A stretch of DNA of 64,000 bases from the NCBI GenBank assembly GCA_030803735.1, contig JAURUC010000001.1, positions 1,435,501-1,499,500 on the forward strand, in the 5' to 3' direction. Below are positions 42,283 through 51,870 of the stretch, piece after piece. The stretch comes from Actinopolyspora lacussalsi (lineage in GTDB: Bacteria > Actinomycetota > Actinomycetes > Mycobacteriales > Pseudonocardiaceae). The notes beneath the pieces were generated by a model. The model was not told where the DNA came from and did no database searches. It saw nothing but the letters and a program-made list of their open reading frames with translations. The translations under genes were made by a program, and so were the position numbers. Numbering within the stretch: the first letter of the stretch is position 1; every line of letters starts with the position of its first letter.

Positions 42283-43680
42283 GTGGACGACGCCACCAAG
42301 GATGTCACAAATCAGCTCTGCCGACTACGCCTGATCGTCAAGGACAGATCGGTCGAGATGGCACTGCCCACCGACGTCGCCCTGATCGACCTGCTGCCCG
42401 CCATCCTGCGCCACGCGGGCGGTGAACTCGCCGACGAGGGAGTCGAGCACGAGGGGTGGGTGTTGCAGCGGTTCGGCAAGCCCCCCTTCGACGAGGAACG
42501 CACCACCGCCGAACTGGGACTGCTCGACGGCGAGACGGTCCATCTGCGACCGAGGGCGGACAGTCTGCCGCCCATCGACTTCGACGACCTCGTGGACGGC
42601 ATCGCCGAGCAGGCACGACGCCGCTCCGATCCGTGGTCCCAGCGACTCAGCCGGTGGATGCTGCTCGCCTTCGGCGGGACCGCGCTGCTCGTCGGACTCG
42701 TGGTGCTCGGTTCCGGCGGGTCCGGGATCACCGGAACGATCATCGCGGGCGGCACCGCGCTCGTGCTGCTGCTGACGGCCACCGCGCTGGCACGGGCTCG
42801 GGCCGACACGATCACCGCCGTCGTGCTGGCCGGTCTGGCGCTGCCCTACGCGGGGTTGTGCGGCTGGTGCCTGCCGCTGCTGTCCTCACCCGAGGCGCAG
42901 GCACCGGCGAGCATCGCCTGCGCCGCGATGCTGGTGGTGGCGGGGCTGGCCATCGGACTCGTGGGAACGGCCGAGGCCGCGTTGCTGTTCGTCAGCGGGC
43001 TGTTCACCGTCGTGCCGCTGGGGATCACCGCGGTCATCGACGCGGCGTCCCCGTTGGACAGCGGCCAGGCCGCGGGGATCGGCCTGATGCTGGTGCTGCT
43101 CGCACTCGGTTTCGTGCCCACGTCCTCCTTCCGCCTGGCCGGGTTGAGCCTGCCCCCACTGCCCACCAGTTCGGAGGAGTTCGGCCAGGACACCGACCCC
43201 TTCCCGCACGAGGTCGTGGTGGAGCGCTCGGCGGCGGCCGACCGGTACATGACCGGGCTGTACGCGGCGCTGGGGCTGACAGCGGTGGTGCTGTTCACGG
43301 CGCTGCTCGTCCCCGGCGGGATGTGGTCGATGATCACCACCGCCGTGGCGGCACTGCTGCTCCTGCTGCGTTCCCGACACGTCGACAGCGCACGCCAGCG
43401 TTGGCCGCTACTGATCACAGCGGGTTACGCACTCGCGCTGGACGGTGTGGTCCTGGCGCTGGGGCTGGATCCGTTCGCCCGGCTCTGGTACGGCTTCACT
43501 GCCGCCCTGGTGCTCGCACTGCTGCTCGTGGTGGCCAGTAGAGCCCTGCCCGGCCGGAAACTGGCCCCGTACTGGGGGCGGGCGGTCGACCTGCTAGAGA
43601 CGTTCTCCGCACTGGCGCTGGTCCCGCTGCTGTTGGCGGCGCTCGACGTCTACATGTTCGTACGCGGCCTGGCCGGTTAG
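42283..43680 (+). CDS. eccD: ESX membrane channel protein EccD
   Basis: This 465-residue protein has an N-terminal ubiquitin-like YukD domain (QLCRLRLIVKDRSVEMALP, about residues 10-90) and then about 11 transmembrane helices from about residue 125 on, the standard EccD layout. GTG 42283 follows AGGAAGGAAA by about 12 nt; the long frame back to 41737 lies antisense to eccC. EccD dimers form the presumed pore of the inner-membrane complex. No eccE is found in the window, as in Streptomyces-type ESX loci. Confidence 0.95.
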   Translation: MDDATKDVTNQLCRLRLIVKDRSVEMALPTDVALIDLLPAILRHAGGELADEGVEHEGWVLQRFGKPPFDEERTTAELGLLDGETVHLRPRADSLPPIDFDDLVDGIAEQARRRSDPWSQRLSRWMLLAFGGTALLVGLVVLGSGGSGITGTIIAGGTALVLLLTATALARARADTITAVVLAGLALPYAGLCGWCLPLLSSPEAQAPASIACAAMLVVAGLAIGLVGTAEAALLFVSGLFTVVPLGITAVIDAASPLDSGQAAGIGLMLVLLALGFVPTSSFRLAGLSLPPLPTSSEEFGQDTDPFPHEVVVERSAAADRYMTGLYAALGLTAVVLFTALLVPGGMWSMITTAVAALLLLLRSRHVDSARQRWPLLITAGYALALDGVVLALGLDPFARLWYGFTAALVLALLLVVASRALPGRKLAPYWGRAVDLLETFSALALVPLLLAALDVYMFVRGLAG

Positions 43681-43769
43681 CGTTCGCGACCGACCGGCGA
43701 GCGAGAACTTCCGAAGAGATCGGGCACCTCCTCCGAGATCACCGACAGCGAACCACCCCTGGGAGAACC

Positions 43770-45191
43770 ATGCAGTCCAGACGCGACCAGGTGCAGGCCT
43801 ACTTCTTCGTGGTGGGACGCCTGGTATCCGCGCTGATGCGGGCGAGCCCGGACGACCAGACCACGCCGACCCGCCGCTTCGTGATGGGCACGGTCATCGG
43901 AACCCTGCTGGGTGCGCTGGTGGTGGCCGGTTTCGGCATCGTGGGGATGATCTTTCCCGGCGGCAAGACCTCGTGGCAGGCCGAGGGCACGATCGTCGTG
44001 GAGAAGGAGACCGGAGCCCGCTACCTGTACCTGAACGGCGCGCTGCGCCCGGTGCTGAACTACTCCTCGGCGCTGCTGGCCCGTGACCAGTCCGGCGGCG
44101 ACCCGAAGCTGGTCTCGCGGAACTCGCTGCGGGGAACACCGCGCGGCACCCCGATCGGTATTCCCGGCGCGCCGGACTCGATCCCGGAACGGAAGAACCT
44201 GAGCCGGGCACCGTGGGTGGTGTGCGCGCGGACGGCCGCGAAACCGTCCGGCGAGCAGGTGCCGATCACCCACCTCCGGGTGGGTGAAGAACCGAGCCGC
44301 GGACTCACTTCCGACGAGGGAGTCGTGGTGTCCACACCGGATGGCACGGGATACCTGGTGTGGCAGGGCAGGCGACTGAAGCTGACCGGGCGGTCCGTGA
44401 TCGAGGCGCTGGGATACGGCGACGTGGTCCCGTTCCCGGTGACCAGCTCCTGGATCAACACCATCCCGAGCGGGCCCGATCTCGCCGCCCCGGAGATTCC
44501 GAACGCGGGATCCCGGGCGCCGGAGGTGGCGGGCGAATCCGCCACGGTGGGGCGAATCTACGAGATGCGCAACCCGGCACTGGACTCGGAGTCCTCGTTC
44601 TACGTGATGCGCTCCGACGGTCTCTCCTCGCTGACCCCGCTGGCGGCGAGCCTGCTACTCACCACCCCTTCCTCGGGAGCACAGCCGGTCGGGATCGGGC
44701 CCGAGGCCCTGTCCACCACACCGATCTCGGAAACCGACAGCACTCCTGAGGGGTATCCGGCGGTGCCGCCGACGCCGCGGCAGCTCAGCGAGGGCGGGAA
44801 AACCCGCCCCTGCGCCTCGTTCCGGCTCGGTTCGGGACAGTCGAACACCCCCACCATCACGGTGGCCCCGCGGGATCACGGCTCCACCACGGCGCGGACC
44901 GGCAGCGATGCGGTGGCCGAACGGATCACGATCCCGGCCGGGCGGGGCGTACTGGCCCGCGATCTGCCCGCACCCGGCGTGGCGGGCGGGACGAACTACC
45001 TGATCACCGGCCTCGGGGTGAAGTACCCACTGGCCGCACCGGACGTGGCGGGAGTACTGGGATACGGCGGGACGGAGCCGGTGGCTGTCCCCGGATCGCT
45101 GCTGTCGCTGTTGCCCTCCGGCCCATCACTGGATCCCAGCACCGCGACGGTGACCCGAAAACCGGGAAACACGGGCGACGACGCCCCGTGA
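43770..45191 (+). CDS. eccB: ESX core component EccB
   Basis: This 473-residue protein has a short cytosolic N-terminus (MQSRRDQVQAYFFVVGRLVS), a single helix (about residues 37-60: FVMGTVIGTLLGALVVAGFG) and a long extracytoplasmic part with EccB repeats (GYLVWQGRRLKLTGRSVIEALG, SLTPLAASLLL). It ends GDDAP. EccB is part of the ESX membrane complex on the outer face. It follows eccD by 90 nt in the same direction. Confidence 0.96.
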   Translation: MQSRRDQVQAYFFVVGRLVSALMRASPDDQTTPTRRFVMGTVIGTLLGALVVAGFGIVGMIFPGGKTSWQAEGTIVVEKETGARYLYLNGALRPVLNYSSALLARDQSGGDPKLVSRNSLRGTPRGTPIGIPGAPDSIPERKNLSRAPWVVCARTAAKPSGEQVPITHLRVGEEPSRGLTSDEGVVVSTPDGTGYLVWQGRRLKLTGRSVIEALGYGDVVPFPVTSSWINTIPSGPDLAAPEIPNAGSRAPEVAGESATVGRIYEMRNPALDSESSFYVMRSDGLSSLTPLAASLLLTTPSSGAQPVGIGPEALSTTPISETDSTPEGYPAVPPTPRQLSEGGKTRPCASFRLGSGQSNTPTITVAPRDHGSTTARTGSDAVAERITIPAGRGVLARDLPAPGVAGGTNYLITGLGVKYPLAAPDVAGVLGYGGTEPVAVPGSLLSLLPSGPSLDPSTATVTRKPGNTGDDAP

Positions 45192-45346
45192 AGGATATCC
45201 CTGTTTCGAATCGAGCACGGCTTCACAGCGGCCCGCGCGGAGCGAATCGATGATGGACTGACTCCCGCCGCCACGGGGACATCGGCTAAAGCAGGATTCC
45301 GCCGGCGGAGGACCGCTCCGTCCGGCGCACACGGAAGAGAGGTCAC

Positions 45347-45676
45347 ATGGCCACGCAACAGACGAGGCTCACGCAGTCCAGCCTGGCCCAGCTCTCCAAT
45401 CGCCACGAGGAGGTGGCGGGCCAGATCACCAGTCAGCAGACGTCGCTCGCGAGCAGCATCGACATGCTGGCAGGCGCCAACCGCGGCGACATGATGACGA
45501 GCCTGAAGAACGTCCACCAGCAGTGGGACCAGGCGTGCAGGGACATCGTGAAGAACCTGGAGCGGATGGCCCAGGAGGTCAACCGCACCGGGCGCGAGAC
45601 CCAGGATCAGGACTCCGTGACCGCCCAGGAGATCGGCCGGGTACAGACCCCGGGGCTGTCCAGCTTCATGTCCTGA
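45347..45676 (+). CDS. Esx (WXG100-like) protein 1
   Basis: This 109-residue helical-hairpin protein starts MATQQTRLTQSSLAQLSNRHEE. The turn reads QQWDQACRD, so the WXG motif is WDQ here. A C-terminal tail of about 25 residues follows the second helix and may hold the secretion signal. Two Esx genes in a row downstream of eccB suggest the secreted heterodimer. Partner is the next gene, 48 nt on. Confidence 0.85.
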   Translation: MATQQTRLTQSSLAQLSNRHEEVAGQITSQQTSLASSIDMLAGANRGDMMTSLKNVHQQWDQACRDIVKNLERMAQEVNRTGRETQDQDSVTAQEIGRVQTPGLSSFMS

Positions 45677-45723
45677 CCCCTGTTTTCTAAACCCGCATTC
45701 CGCACGTACGAGGAGGCCCTCCC

Positions 45724-46014
45724 ATGGCCGACGAGATCCAGTACCAGTACGCCGCGCTGCAGCAGGGCGTCGACGACATGCAACGGGTCACCCAGCAGAT
45801 TCAGCAACAGGTCGACGAGCTGCGCCAGCAGACGCAGCACGCCCTGCAGGACTGGGACTCGCAGAGCTCGGAGAACTACAACCAGCTCGCGAGCAGGATT
45901 CGCACGGACTTCGAGGCGATGAACCAGATGCTCACCCGACTGCGGATGGCCACCAACCAGGCGCAGGAGGACATGAGTCAGACCGACCGCAAGCTGGCGA
46001 GCAACTTCGGCTGA
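45724..46014 (+). CDS. Esx (WXG100-like) protein 2
   Basis: This 96-residue protein (MADEIQYQYAALQQGVDDM) is all helical with a turn DWDSQSSENYNQL, i.e. WDS in place of WXG. Length and heptad pattern fit WXG100 proteins. It should pair with the preceding protein as the ESX substrate. Confidence 0.88.
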   Translation: MADEIQYQYAALQQGVDDMQRVTQQIQQQVDELRQQTQHALQDWDSQSSENYNQLASRIRTDFEAMNQMLTRLRMATNQAQEDMSQTDRKLASNFG

Positions 46015-46145
46015 TCCCGCCGCTAATCGGTGAACACGCGCGGCACCGGAAGCGGTGACCGCACCGCCCGGTACCGCGCGTCCTCGCACCTTCTCCGAGT
46101 GAGCCACGACACCCTCGACCGCACGCAACCGAGGAACCATCCCGA

Positions 46146-46547
46146 ATGAGCACCCAAGGCAGCCAGACCTCACTCGACGCGTCCGAGGTCCGCAAGGCGG
46201 GCAATGCCATCGGCGACATCGCCGACGACGTCAACGGTTTCTCCGAACTCAACGACGTGCACCCGAAGGCGGGTGACTTCGCCGTGGGCTCCTGGCTCAA
46301 CCAGCTCATCGCCGCACGCCGGGACACCCTGCACCAACACTGCAACGACCTGCAGCGGACGTTGCGGGAGGTCTCCGAGCAGCTCAAGAACATCGCCACG
46401 GAGATCGAACAAACGGACCGGAACAACGGCGAACAGCTGGACAAGCTCAACGCGGAACTGCAGAGCTCCGTGAACCAGCTGCGAAGCCAGAACCCCACGC
46501 TACCGATGGCCCCGAAGGGGTCCGACTCGCAGAACGGCTTCGTCTGA
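46146..46547 (+). CDS. ESX-associated helical hypothetical protein
   Basis: This 133-residue protein (MSTQGSQTSLDASEVRKAGN) has a central region NDVHPKAGDFAVGSWLNQLIAAR and a long second helix (CNDLQRTLREVSEQLKNIATEI). It resembles EspC/PE-like small ESX substrates in size and helicity but has no clean motif. It lies in the same operon as the Esx genes. Confidence 0.75.
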   Translation: MSTQGSQTSLDASEVRKAGNAIGDIADDVNGFSELNDVHPKAGDFAVGSWLNQLIAARRDTLHQHCNDLQRTLREVSEQLKNIATEIEQTDRNNGEQLDKLNAELQSSVNQLRSQNPTLPMAPKGSDSQNGFV

Positions 46548-46659
46548 GTCGCCTTCCCGACCGACTGCCTATCCGTCCTCCGAGTTCCCCGAGATCCAGA
46601 GCCGTTATTCGTAGTTCCACGGGGACTCCGCCGCATCCGAACCGGAGCAGAACACGCCC

Positions 46660-49600
46660 ATGGTTTCCCTCAATGACACCGACTACGGCCTCGACTACCA
46701 GGAGGACAGGGAAGCCCTGAACGAGAGCAGGGAGAACCAGGAGGACGAGGCCACGGAAGAGGACGGCGAGAACACGGAGGAAGGCGAGGACGACGAGCTC
46801 ACCGAGGAGGAGAAGAAGCGAAAGGAGGAGCACACCGACGACAACGGCATCCGGCACTTCTACTCCCCCGAAGAGCTCGCCGAGGACGGTGGCGACTACG
46901 ACAAAGTCTGGATCAATCAGGACTACTTCGACGACAGGGTGGACGGCTCCGAAAGCGACTCCGAGGACGTCCTGGAACGCGAGGAGAAGTACACCAACGA
47001 GGAGTCCGAACACGCGCAGGACTACCTCGACGGTTCCGAGGAGACCATTTCCGATTCCGACGAGAACGTGGAAGCGGAGGGCTCCGAGGGGACCGAGTAC
47101 TCCGGCGGCGACTCCACCGGAGCACGGGGCTCGACTCCCCCGGCTCCGCTGGAGGACTACACCCAGTTCTCCATGTCCCAGATCGTGCAGGCACTCAGCG
47201 GTGACGCGGGCAGCCTGCGTACGGCAGGCACGGCTTTCGGGAACATGACCGAGAAACTCTCCACCGCGCACGAGTCCTTCCGGAACCAGGTCGACAAGCT
47301 GAAGGATTCCTTCGAGGGCGAAGCGGGCAAGGCCTTCCAGCGGTACTCCGAAAAGCTGCTGGAATCGGCCGAAGAAGTGGTCACCTCGTTGCGCGACGGC
47401 CGCTACCGGGAAGGCATCACCGAGACGGGGGACATGGCCGCACGAGGGAAGAACGCGGTCATCCCGCTGGTGAAGGCCTATGCCGAGGCCGCTGCCTACG
47501 CCGAAGCCTTCGCCTCGCTGGGCTCCTCGGTCAAGGGATCCGCCGCTGCCGCCCGATCCGCCGAGAAGATCGCGAAGGAGATTCTGGACAACGCGCGCGA
47601 AGTGGTAGCCACCGTCGCCGAGACCTATCAGGCATCGGGCAGTTCACTGACTCCGCTGACCACTTCCCTCCCCGGCACCGGGTCCGGAAACGGCTACGGG
47701 AATGGGAACGGCTACGGGAGCGGGAACCAGTACGGGAACAGCAACGGGTACGGCAGCCAGTACGGCAGCCAGTACGGCAGCGGCAACAGCTACGGCAACG
47801 GATACGGGACCGGCAACCGGTACGGAAGCGAGAACGGATACGGCAACAACAACGGGTACGGGAACCAGTACGGAAACGGCAACCAGTACACCAACGGCAA
47901 CGGGTACGGCAGCGAGACCGCTGAGTCGCTGTCCGAAAGTGGCACGAACGGGAACGGCGAACGCAGCGAGGAGGAACTCGCCGCGGAGCGCGCCCGGCAG
48001 GAAGAACTGGCCCGGCAGGCTCGGCAGGACGCCGAAGACAAAGGCGAGGAAGCCGTGTCGAAGCTGGCGAACGGCGGTTCGGGCTACACCGGATCGAGCG
48101 AGCGCCCGCGGGACGTCGGCGCAGGCGGTGGCGACGGAAGCGGTTCGGGGGAAGCGGCACTGAACGCGGCTCGAAACGCGTCCGAGGAGGCCCGAGACGC
48201 GGGTCGGGAAGCCATGTCCCGGTTCGAGAGCAGTGACGACACCGGGGGATCAAGCAGCGGGGGCACCGACCAGAGTGCGGGCGGGGGCGGTGTGCTGGGT
48301 GGTACCGGCGGCTCCGGCACTTCGAGGAGCAGCAGGAACAGCGGCAGCAGGAACAACGACAACGGTTCCGAGACCGGCGGCAACGGCGGACAGCAGCAGG
48401 AACCGGCCATGGATCAGAACGCCGTGGACGAGGCACTCGACAACGCCACCGGCGCAGCCCGCCAAGCGGGCCAACAAGCTCTCGAAGACCTCACCGGCAG
48501 CGGCAGCGGCAGCGGCAGCGACATACCGACCAGCAGCTTCGACCCGGCCGGAAGCGGCGGGAGTTCCGAGAGAGTCGGGGGTTCCGAGAGCGACCCGGGT
48601 TCCGGCAGCGATCAGGCCGCGATCGATCAGAACGCCGTGGACGAGGCACTCGACAACGCCACCGGCGCAGCCCGCCAAGCGGGCCAACAGGCCCTCGAAG
48701 ACCTCACCGGCGACGAGGGCACCGACGGGTCCGCGAATGACGGTACGGACGCGACCGGTTCGGGCAACGGCGAGTCCGGACAGGACGGGAACGCACTCGA
48801 ACCGAAACAGCTGGGCAAAGCGCTGGATGCCGCCGACGACGCGGCGAAGCAGTCCGGGCAGGATGCCCTCGAAGCACTCAGTGCCGATGCCCCGGAGGGA
48901 TCCGAGGCTGCCGAGCAGCAGATCGGGCGGGAGCAGGCCGGTGGCGTCGTCGACGACATGGCCAACGCGGCCCGCACGGCCGGGCAGGAATCCCTGAACG
49001 AACTGCTCGGCCCCGAAGCCGCCCAGAGCGAACAGGCCCAGGACATCCTCGACGACGTCACCGAACAGGCCCGCACCGCCGGGCAGAAGAGCCTGGACGA
49101 ACTCACCTCGGACGGCGGCCCCATCACCGCGGGGGACATGAGCGGAGTGGTCGACGACGTGCTGCAGAAGGGTCGTTCGGCCGGTGAGGACGCGCTGGAT
49201 GCGCTGGGCTCCTCCGGCGATGATCGTGCCGCGACCGGGGGTTCTCGGGTGTCGGATGCGTTCGACGAGACCGGCGGCTCCGCGGAGAACGCGGGACAGG
49301 GGGCGATCGACGCGCTCAACGAGGAGGGCATCGACACCAGTGGCGGTTCGGTCGAGCAGGGGCGGGTAGCCGACATCATCGACGACATGACGGACGAGGC
49401 CCGCACGGCCGGGCAGGAATCCCTGAACGAACTGCTCGGCCCCGAAGCAGCCCAGAGCGAACAGGCCCAGGACATCCTCGACGACGTCACCGAACAAGCC
49501 CGCGCGGCGGGCGAGGAGAGCCTGCGACAAGCCGCCGCGGACGGTGAGCCGCTGAGCTTCGACGAGGTCGGCGACGTGATCGACGACGTGGTGGATACCA

Positions 49601-50124
49601 GCAGCACCGCCGGGGACGAGGCGATGGCCTCGCTCGACGGCGGAGACCAGCAGAGCCGGAGCCTCAGCGACTTCCTGGCACCACAGCGGAACGCGGCGAG
49701 CGTCGCCTCGGAAGACGTGAACAGCCCGAGCCTGCCCGACCTCGGTTCCGAGACCGGCACGGCGCTCACCGGGGGTGGTAGCGGCGGTATGGGCGATGTA
49801 GGTGGTGGAAGCTCTGTCCCCGACAACGTGGGTAACACGCTCGGAACGAATGCCACGACCAGTGGGCTGAGCGCCACGCCGCCGAGCTCGACACAACCCA
49901 CCGTCGGCCCCGGAGGCGGTTCGGCGGCGACGGAGCCGGGCACGCCCGCTTCCGGCGGCCGTGGGATGCCGATGATGCCGCCGATGATGGGCGGCGGAGG
50001 GGCCGGAGCCGGGGGTGGCGGCCAACAGGACCGGGAACGGTCGACCTGGTTGACCGAGGACAACGGCGCGTGGTCCACGAACGACGAGGCAATCGCGCCA
50101 CCAGTTCTGGGCCACGAGACCTAG
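46660..50124 (+). CDS. Large repeat-rich ESX-linked protein
   Basis: This 1154-residue protein has four parts. Residues 1-165 are highly acidic (Glu/Asp-rich). Residues about 170-300 are helical and WXG-like (SQIVQALSGDAGSLRTAGTAF, KLKDSFEGEAGKAFQRYSEKL). Residues about 343-427 are Gly/Tyr/Asn/Gln/Ser-rich. Residues about 585-997 hold about ten helical repeats of the type DNATGAARQAGQQALEDL or VDDMANAARTAGQESLNELL. The end is Gly/Pro-rich with PMMPPMMGGGGAG. No signal peptide. Size and position suggest a secreted or surface ESX substrate. Function unknown. Confidence 0.85.
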   Translation: MVSLNDTDYGLDYQEDREALNESRENQEDEATEEDGENTEEGEDDELTEEEKKRKEEHTDDNGIRHFYSPEELAEDGGDYDKVWINQDYFDDRVDGSESDSEDVLEREEKYTNEESEHAQDYLDGSEETISDSDENVEAEGSEGTEYSGGDSTGARGSTPPAPLEDYTQFSMSQIVQALSGDAGSLRTAGTAFGNMTEKLSTAHESFRNQVDKLKDSFEGEAGKAFQRYSEKLLESAEEVVTSLRDGRYREGITETGDMAARGKNAVIPLVKAYAEAAAYAEAFASLGSSVKGSAAAARSAEKIAKEILDNAREVVATVAETYQASGSSLTPLTTSLPGTGSGNGYGNGNGYGSGNQYGNSNGYGSQYGSQYGSGNSYGNGYGTGNRYGSENGYGNNNGYGNQYGNGNQYTNGNGYGSETAESLSESGTNGNGERSEEELAAERARQEELARQARQDAEDKGEEAVSKLANGGSGYTGSSERPRDVGAGGGDGSGSGEAALNAARNASEEARDAGREAMSRFESSDDTGGSSSGGTDQSAGGGGVLGGTGGSGTSRSSRNSGSRNNDNGSETGGNGGQQQEPAMDQNAVDEALDNATGAARQAGQQALEDLTGSGSGSGSDIPTSSFDPAGSGGSSERVGGSESDPGSGSDQAAIDQNAVDEALDNATGAARQAGQQALEDLTGDEGTDGSANDGTDATGSGNGESGQDGNALEPKQLGKALDAADDAAKQSGQDALEALSADAPEGSEAAEQQIGREQAGGVVDDMANAARTAGQESLNELLGPEAAQSEQAQDILDDVTEQARTAGQKSLDELTSDGGPITAGDMSGVVDDVLQKGRSAGEDALDALGSSGDDRAATGGSRVSDAFDETGGSAENAGQGAIDALNEEGIDTSGGSVEQGRVADIIDDMTDEARTAGQESLNELLGPEAAQSEQAQDILDDVTEQARAAGEESLRQAAADGEPLSFDEVGDVIDDVVDTSSTAGDEAMASLDGGDQQSRSLSDFLAPQRNAASVASEDVNSPSLPDLGSETGTALTGGGSGGMGDVGGGSSVPDNVGNTLGTNATTSGLSATPPSSTQPTVGPGGGSAATEPGTPASGGRGMPMMPPMMGGGGAGAGGGGQQDRERSTWLTEDNGAWSTNDEAIAPPVLGHET
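47686..47928 (+). repeat. Low-complexity GY/N-rich coding repeat
   Basis: Short units of the type NGYGNGNGYGSGNQYGNSNG encode a prion-like Gly/Tyr/Asn/Gln tract of about 80 residues inside the large ESX-linked protein. The DNA is a mosaic of AACGGNTACGG-like units. Confidence 0.85.
48412..49650 (+). repeat. Degenerate 35-45-residue helical repeat array
   Basis: About ten units with consensus (V/I)-D-D-x-x-x-x-A-R-x-A-G-Q-x-(S/A)-L-x-x-L occur. Two pairs are nearly identical at DNA level: the NAVDEALDNATGAARQAGQQ units at about 48418 and 48634, and the ARTAGQESLNELLGPEAAQS units at about 48967 and 49399, showing recent internal duplication. Confidence 0.85.
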
Positions 50125-50160
50125 CGCGCCGATTCGGCAGCACGTCTGGAGAGGAATCGC

Positions 50161-51837
50161 ATGAGCACGCCGAACGGTGCCGAGCAATCGGACCGATCCG
50201 ACGTACCGCGGGTGGAAGAACACCACACGCTGGATACCGCCGTCGCCGCGGTGGCCGCCGCGGATCCGCAGCAGTTCTACCGGGACGGACAGCACTTCGA
50301 GAACACCGCGCAACGACTGCGCACGGCCAACGACGCGTTCCGACGCGAGCTGCGCAGGGTCGAGGACGCCTGGCAGGGGCCGGGCGCGCAGCGGTTCCAA
50401 ACCACGGCGCGGCGGATCATGGACACCGTGGAGCAGCTGGTCGAAACGATTTCCGCGCCGAGCTACTCGGCGTTGCACGGTCATCTCGGGGACGCGGCGT
50501 CGAACGCCGGAAGGCAGCTGCGGGAGCTGCACTCCCAGCGCGAGAACGGACGACAGGCCGTGGCCGACGATCCGGCCATGGCCGGAACACCGGAGGGGCA
50601 ACAACAACTCCAGCACCAGGAGCAGGCGCAGAACGAGCACGCCCAACTCGTACTGCGGGACCTGGCGAGGATCTATCAGCAGGTCGGTGGGCAGTTGCGC
50701 GAAACCCCGCCGCACAGCACGCGGGGCAACCAGGTGCGCGACGCGGTTCACCGGGACACCGGTGACGAGGTTGGTTCCGGTGTCACTGCGGGAACGGATG
50801 CGATCACGAACACCACGACCGGAGCCGGTGTGGTCGGTGCCGCCACCCCCACGAGGACTTACGGGCCCGTCGGAGCGGGAGCCACCGATACCCGGTCGGC
50901 GTCCTCGGACACCGACCACACACTGCGAAGCGGTTTGATCGGCGGCGCGGAATCCTTCTCGGAGAGCGCACAGCCCACGACGCACCCGACGAGTTCGGAG
51001 AGCTCTTCGGAAACGTTCGTGAAAAGCACCGGAGCACCGACGACATTAGCCGGTGCGGGGCAGGCAGGCGGCGTGCTGGGCCGCGGCGACGTAAACCGGG
51101 CTTCCGAGGCCGCTCCGGACAGCGATGAGCGGGCCGAGGTGAGTTTGGCGAGCACCGAGGTCCCGGGCGTGCTCTCCGCTCCCGGAATGCCCGTCGGCGC
51201 CACGAACGCTCGCGGTCGGGAACGCGGCGGTGCGGAACAACCCGAATACCGGACCGAGCTCGAATCGGCTTCGGATCTCCCCGGGGCCGGGAACGAACCG
51301 GAAACCGGTGCCGCGACGTTCGGCACCGGGGTTCCGGTGTCCCGGCCCGAGTACTCCACCCCGAGCGCACCCACCGGCCACGCCACGCCCACCACGCAGG
51401 GCGACGTGGCGAACAGCGGGGGCTCGAAGCGCGTATCCCCCGGTGCCACGGCTCCCTCCCGAGTGTCGACCGTGGTCAGCCCGTCGAGTGCCTACGGAAC
51501 CAGCGCTGCCTGGATGAGCACCGCGGGCGAGCTCGGTGGCACGACCGCGTACTCGGCCGAGAACGCCAGGGCCGCCACCGGCGGTGCCGCCCCGACCAGC
51601 ACCGGACGCCTCGCGAACAGTGCCGAAGTTCCCTCCACCGTCACCACGGGAAACTCCGGACGCACCGGCCTGCCCGCGAGCCCGGAAAGGCTCGGCGGAG
51701 CACCGGGCGGCTCGGTGCCCCCCACGGGAGGCACCGGTGATCGAGACGACCGCGAGCGCGATCGGAACACCCTGCGGTACGAGGACGAGGACGTCTGGGG
51801 CGGGGACGGTGGCTCCGGCGGCGTGCTCGGGCGTTGA
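50161..51837 (+). CDS. WXG100-like N-terminal protein with long low-complexity tail
   Basis: This 558-residue protein has an N-terminal WXG-type helical domain (QFYRDGQHFENTAQRLRTAN, then VEDAWQGPGAQRFQTTARRI with a true WQG) over about residues 25-125. About 400 residues of Ser/Thr/Gly/Pro/Ala-rich sequence follow, ending in EDEDVWGGDGGSGGVLGR. The final VWGGD..GVLG motif resembles the C-termini of PPE/EspB-like ESX substrates. It is 36 nt after the previous gene. A secreted partner or surface substrate is likely. Confidence 0.82.
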   Translation: MSTPNGAEQSDRSDVPRVEEHHTLDTAVAAVAAADPQQFYRDGQHFENTAQRLRTANDAFRRELRRVEDAWQGPGAQRFQTTARRIMDTVEQLVETISAPSYSALHGHLGDAASNAGRQLRELHSQRENGRQAVADDPAMAGTPEGQQQLQHQEQAQNEHAQLVLRDLARIYQQVGGQLRETPPHSTRGNQVRDAVHRDTGDEVGSGVTAGTDAITNTTTGAGVVGAATPTRTYGPVGAGATDTRSASSDTDHTLRSGLIGGAESFSESAQPTTHPTSSESSSETFVKSTGAPTTLAGAGQAGGVLGRGDVNRASEAAPDSDERAEVSLASTEVPGVLSAPGMPVGATNARGRERGGAEQPEYRTELESASDLPGAGNEPETGAATFGTGVPVSRPEYSTPSAPTGHATPTTQGDVANSGGSKRVSPGATAPSRVSTVVSPSSAYGTSAAWMSTAGELGGTTAYSAENARAATGGAAPTSTGRLANSAEVPSTVTTGNSGRTGLPASPERLGGAPGGSVPPTGGTGDRDDRERDRNTLRYEDEDVWGGDGGSGGVLGR

Positions 51838-51870
51838 CCGACATCCGAATTCCGACTATCAGGAGGCCAC

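Noticed and set aside
48250..50985. Long minus-strand ORF antisense to the repeat-rich ESX protein
   Set aside because: Repeats in the plus-strand gene keep the opposite frame open; no domain or start site.
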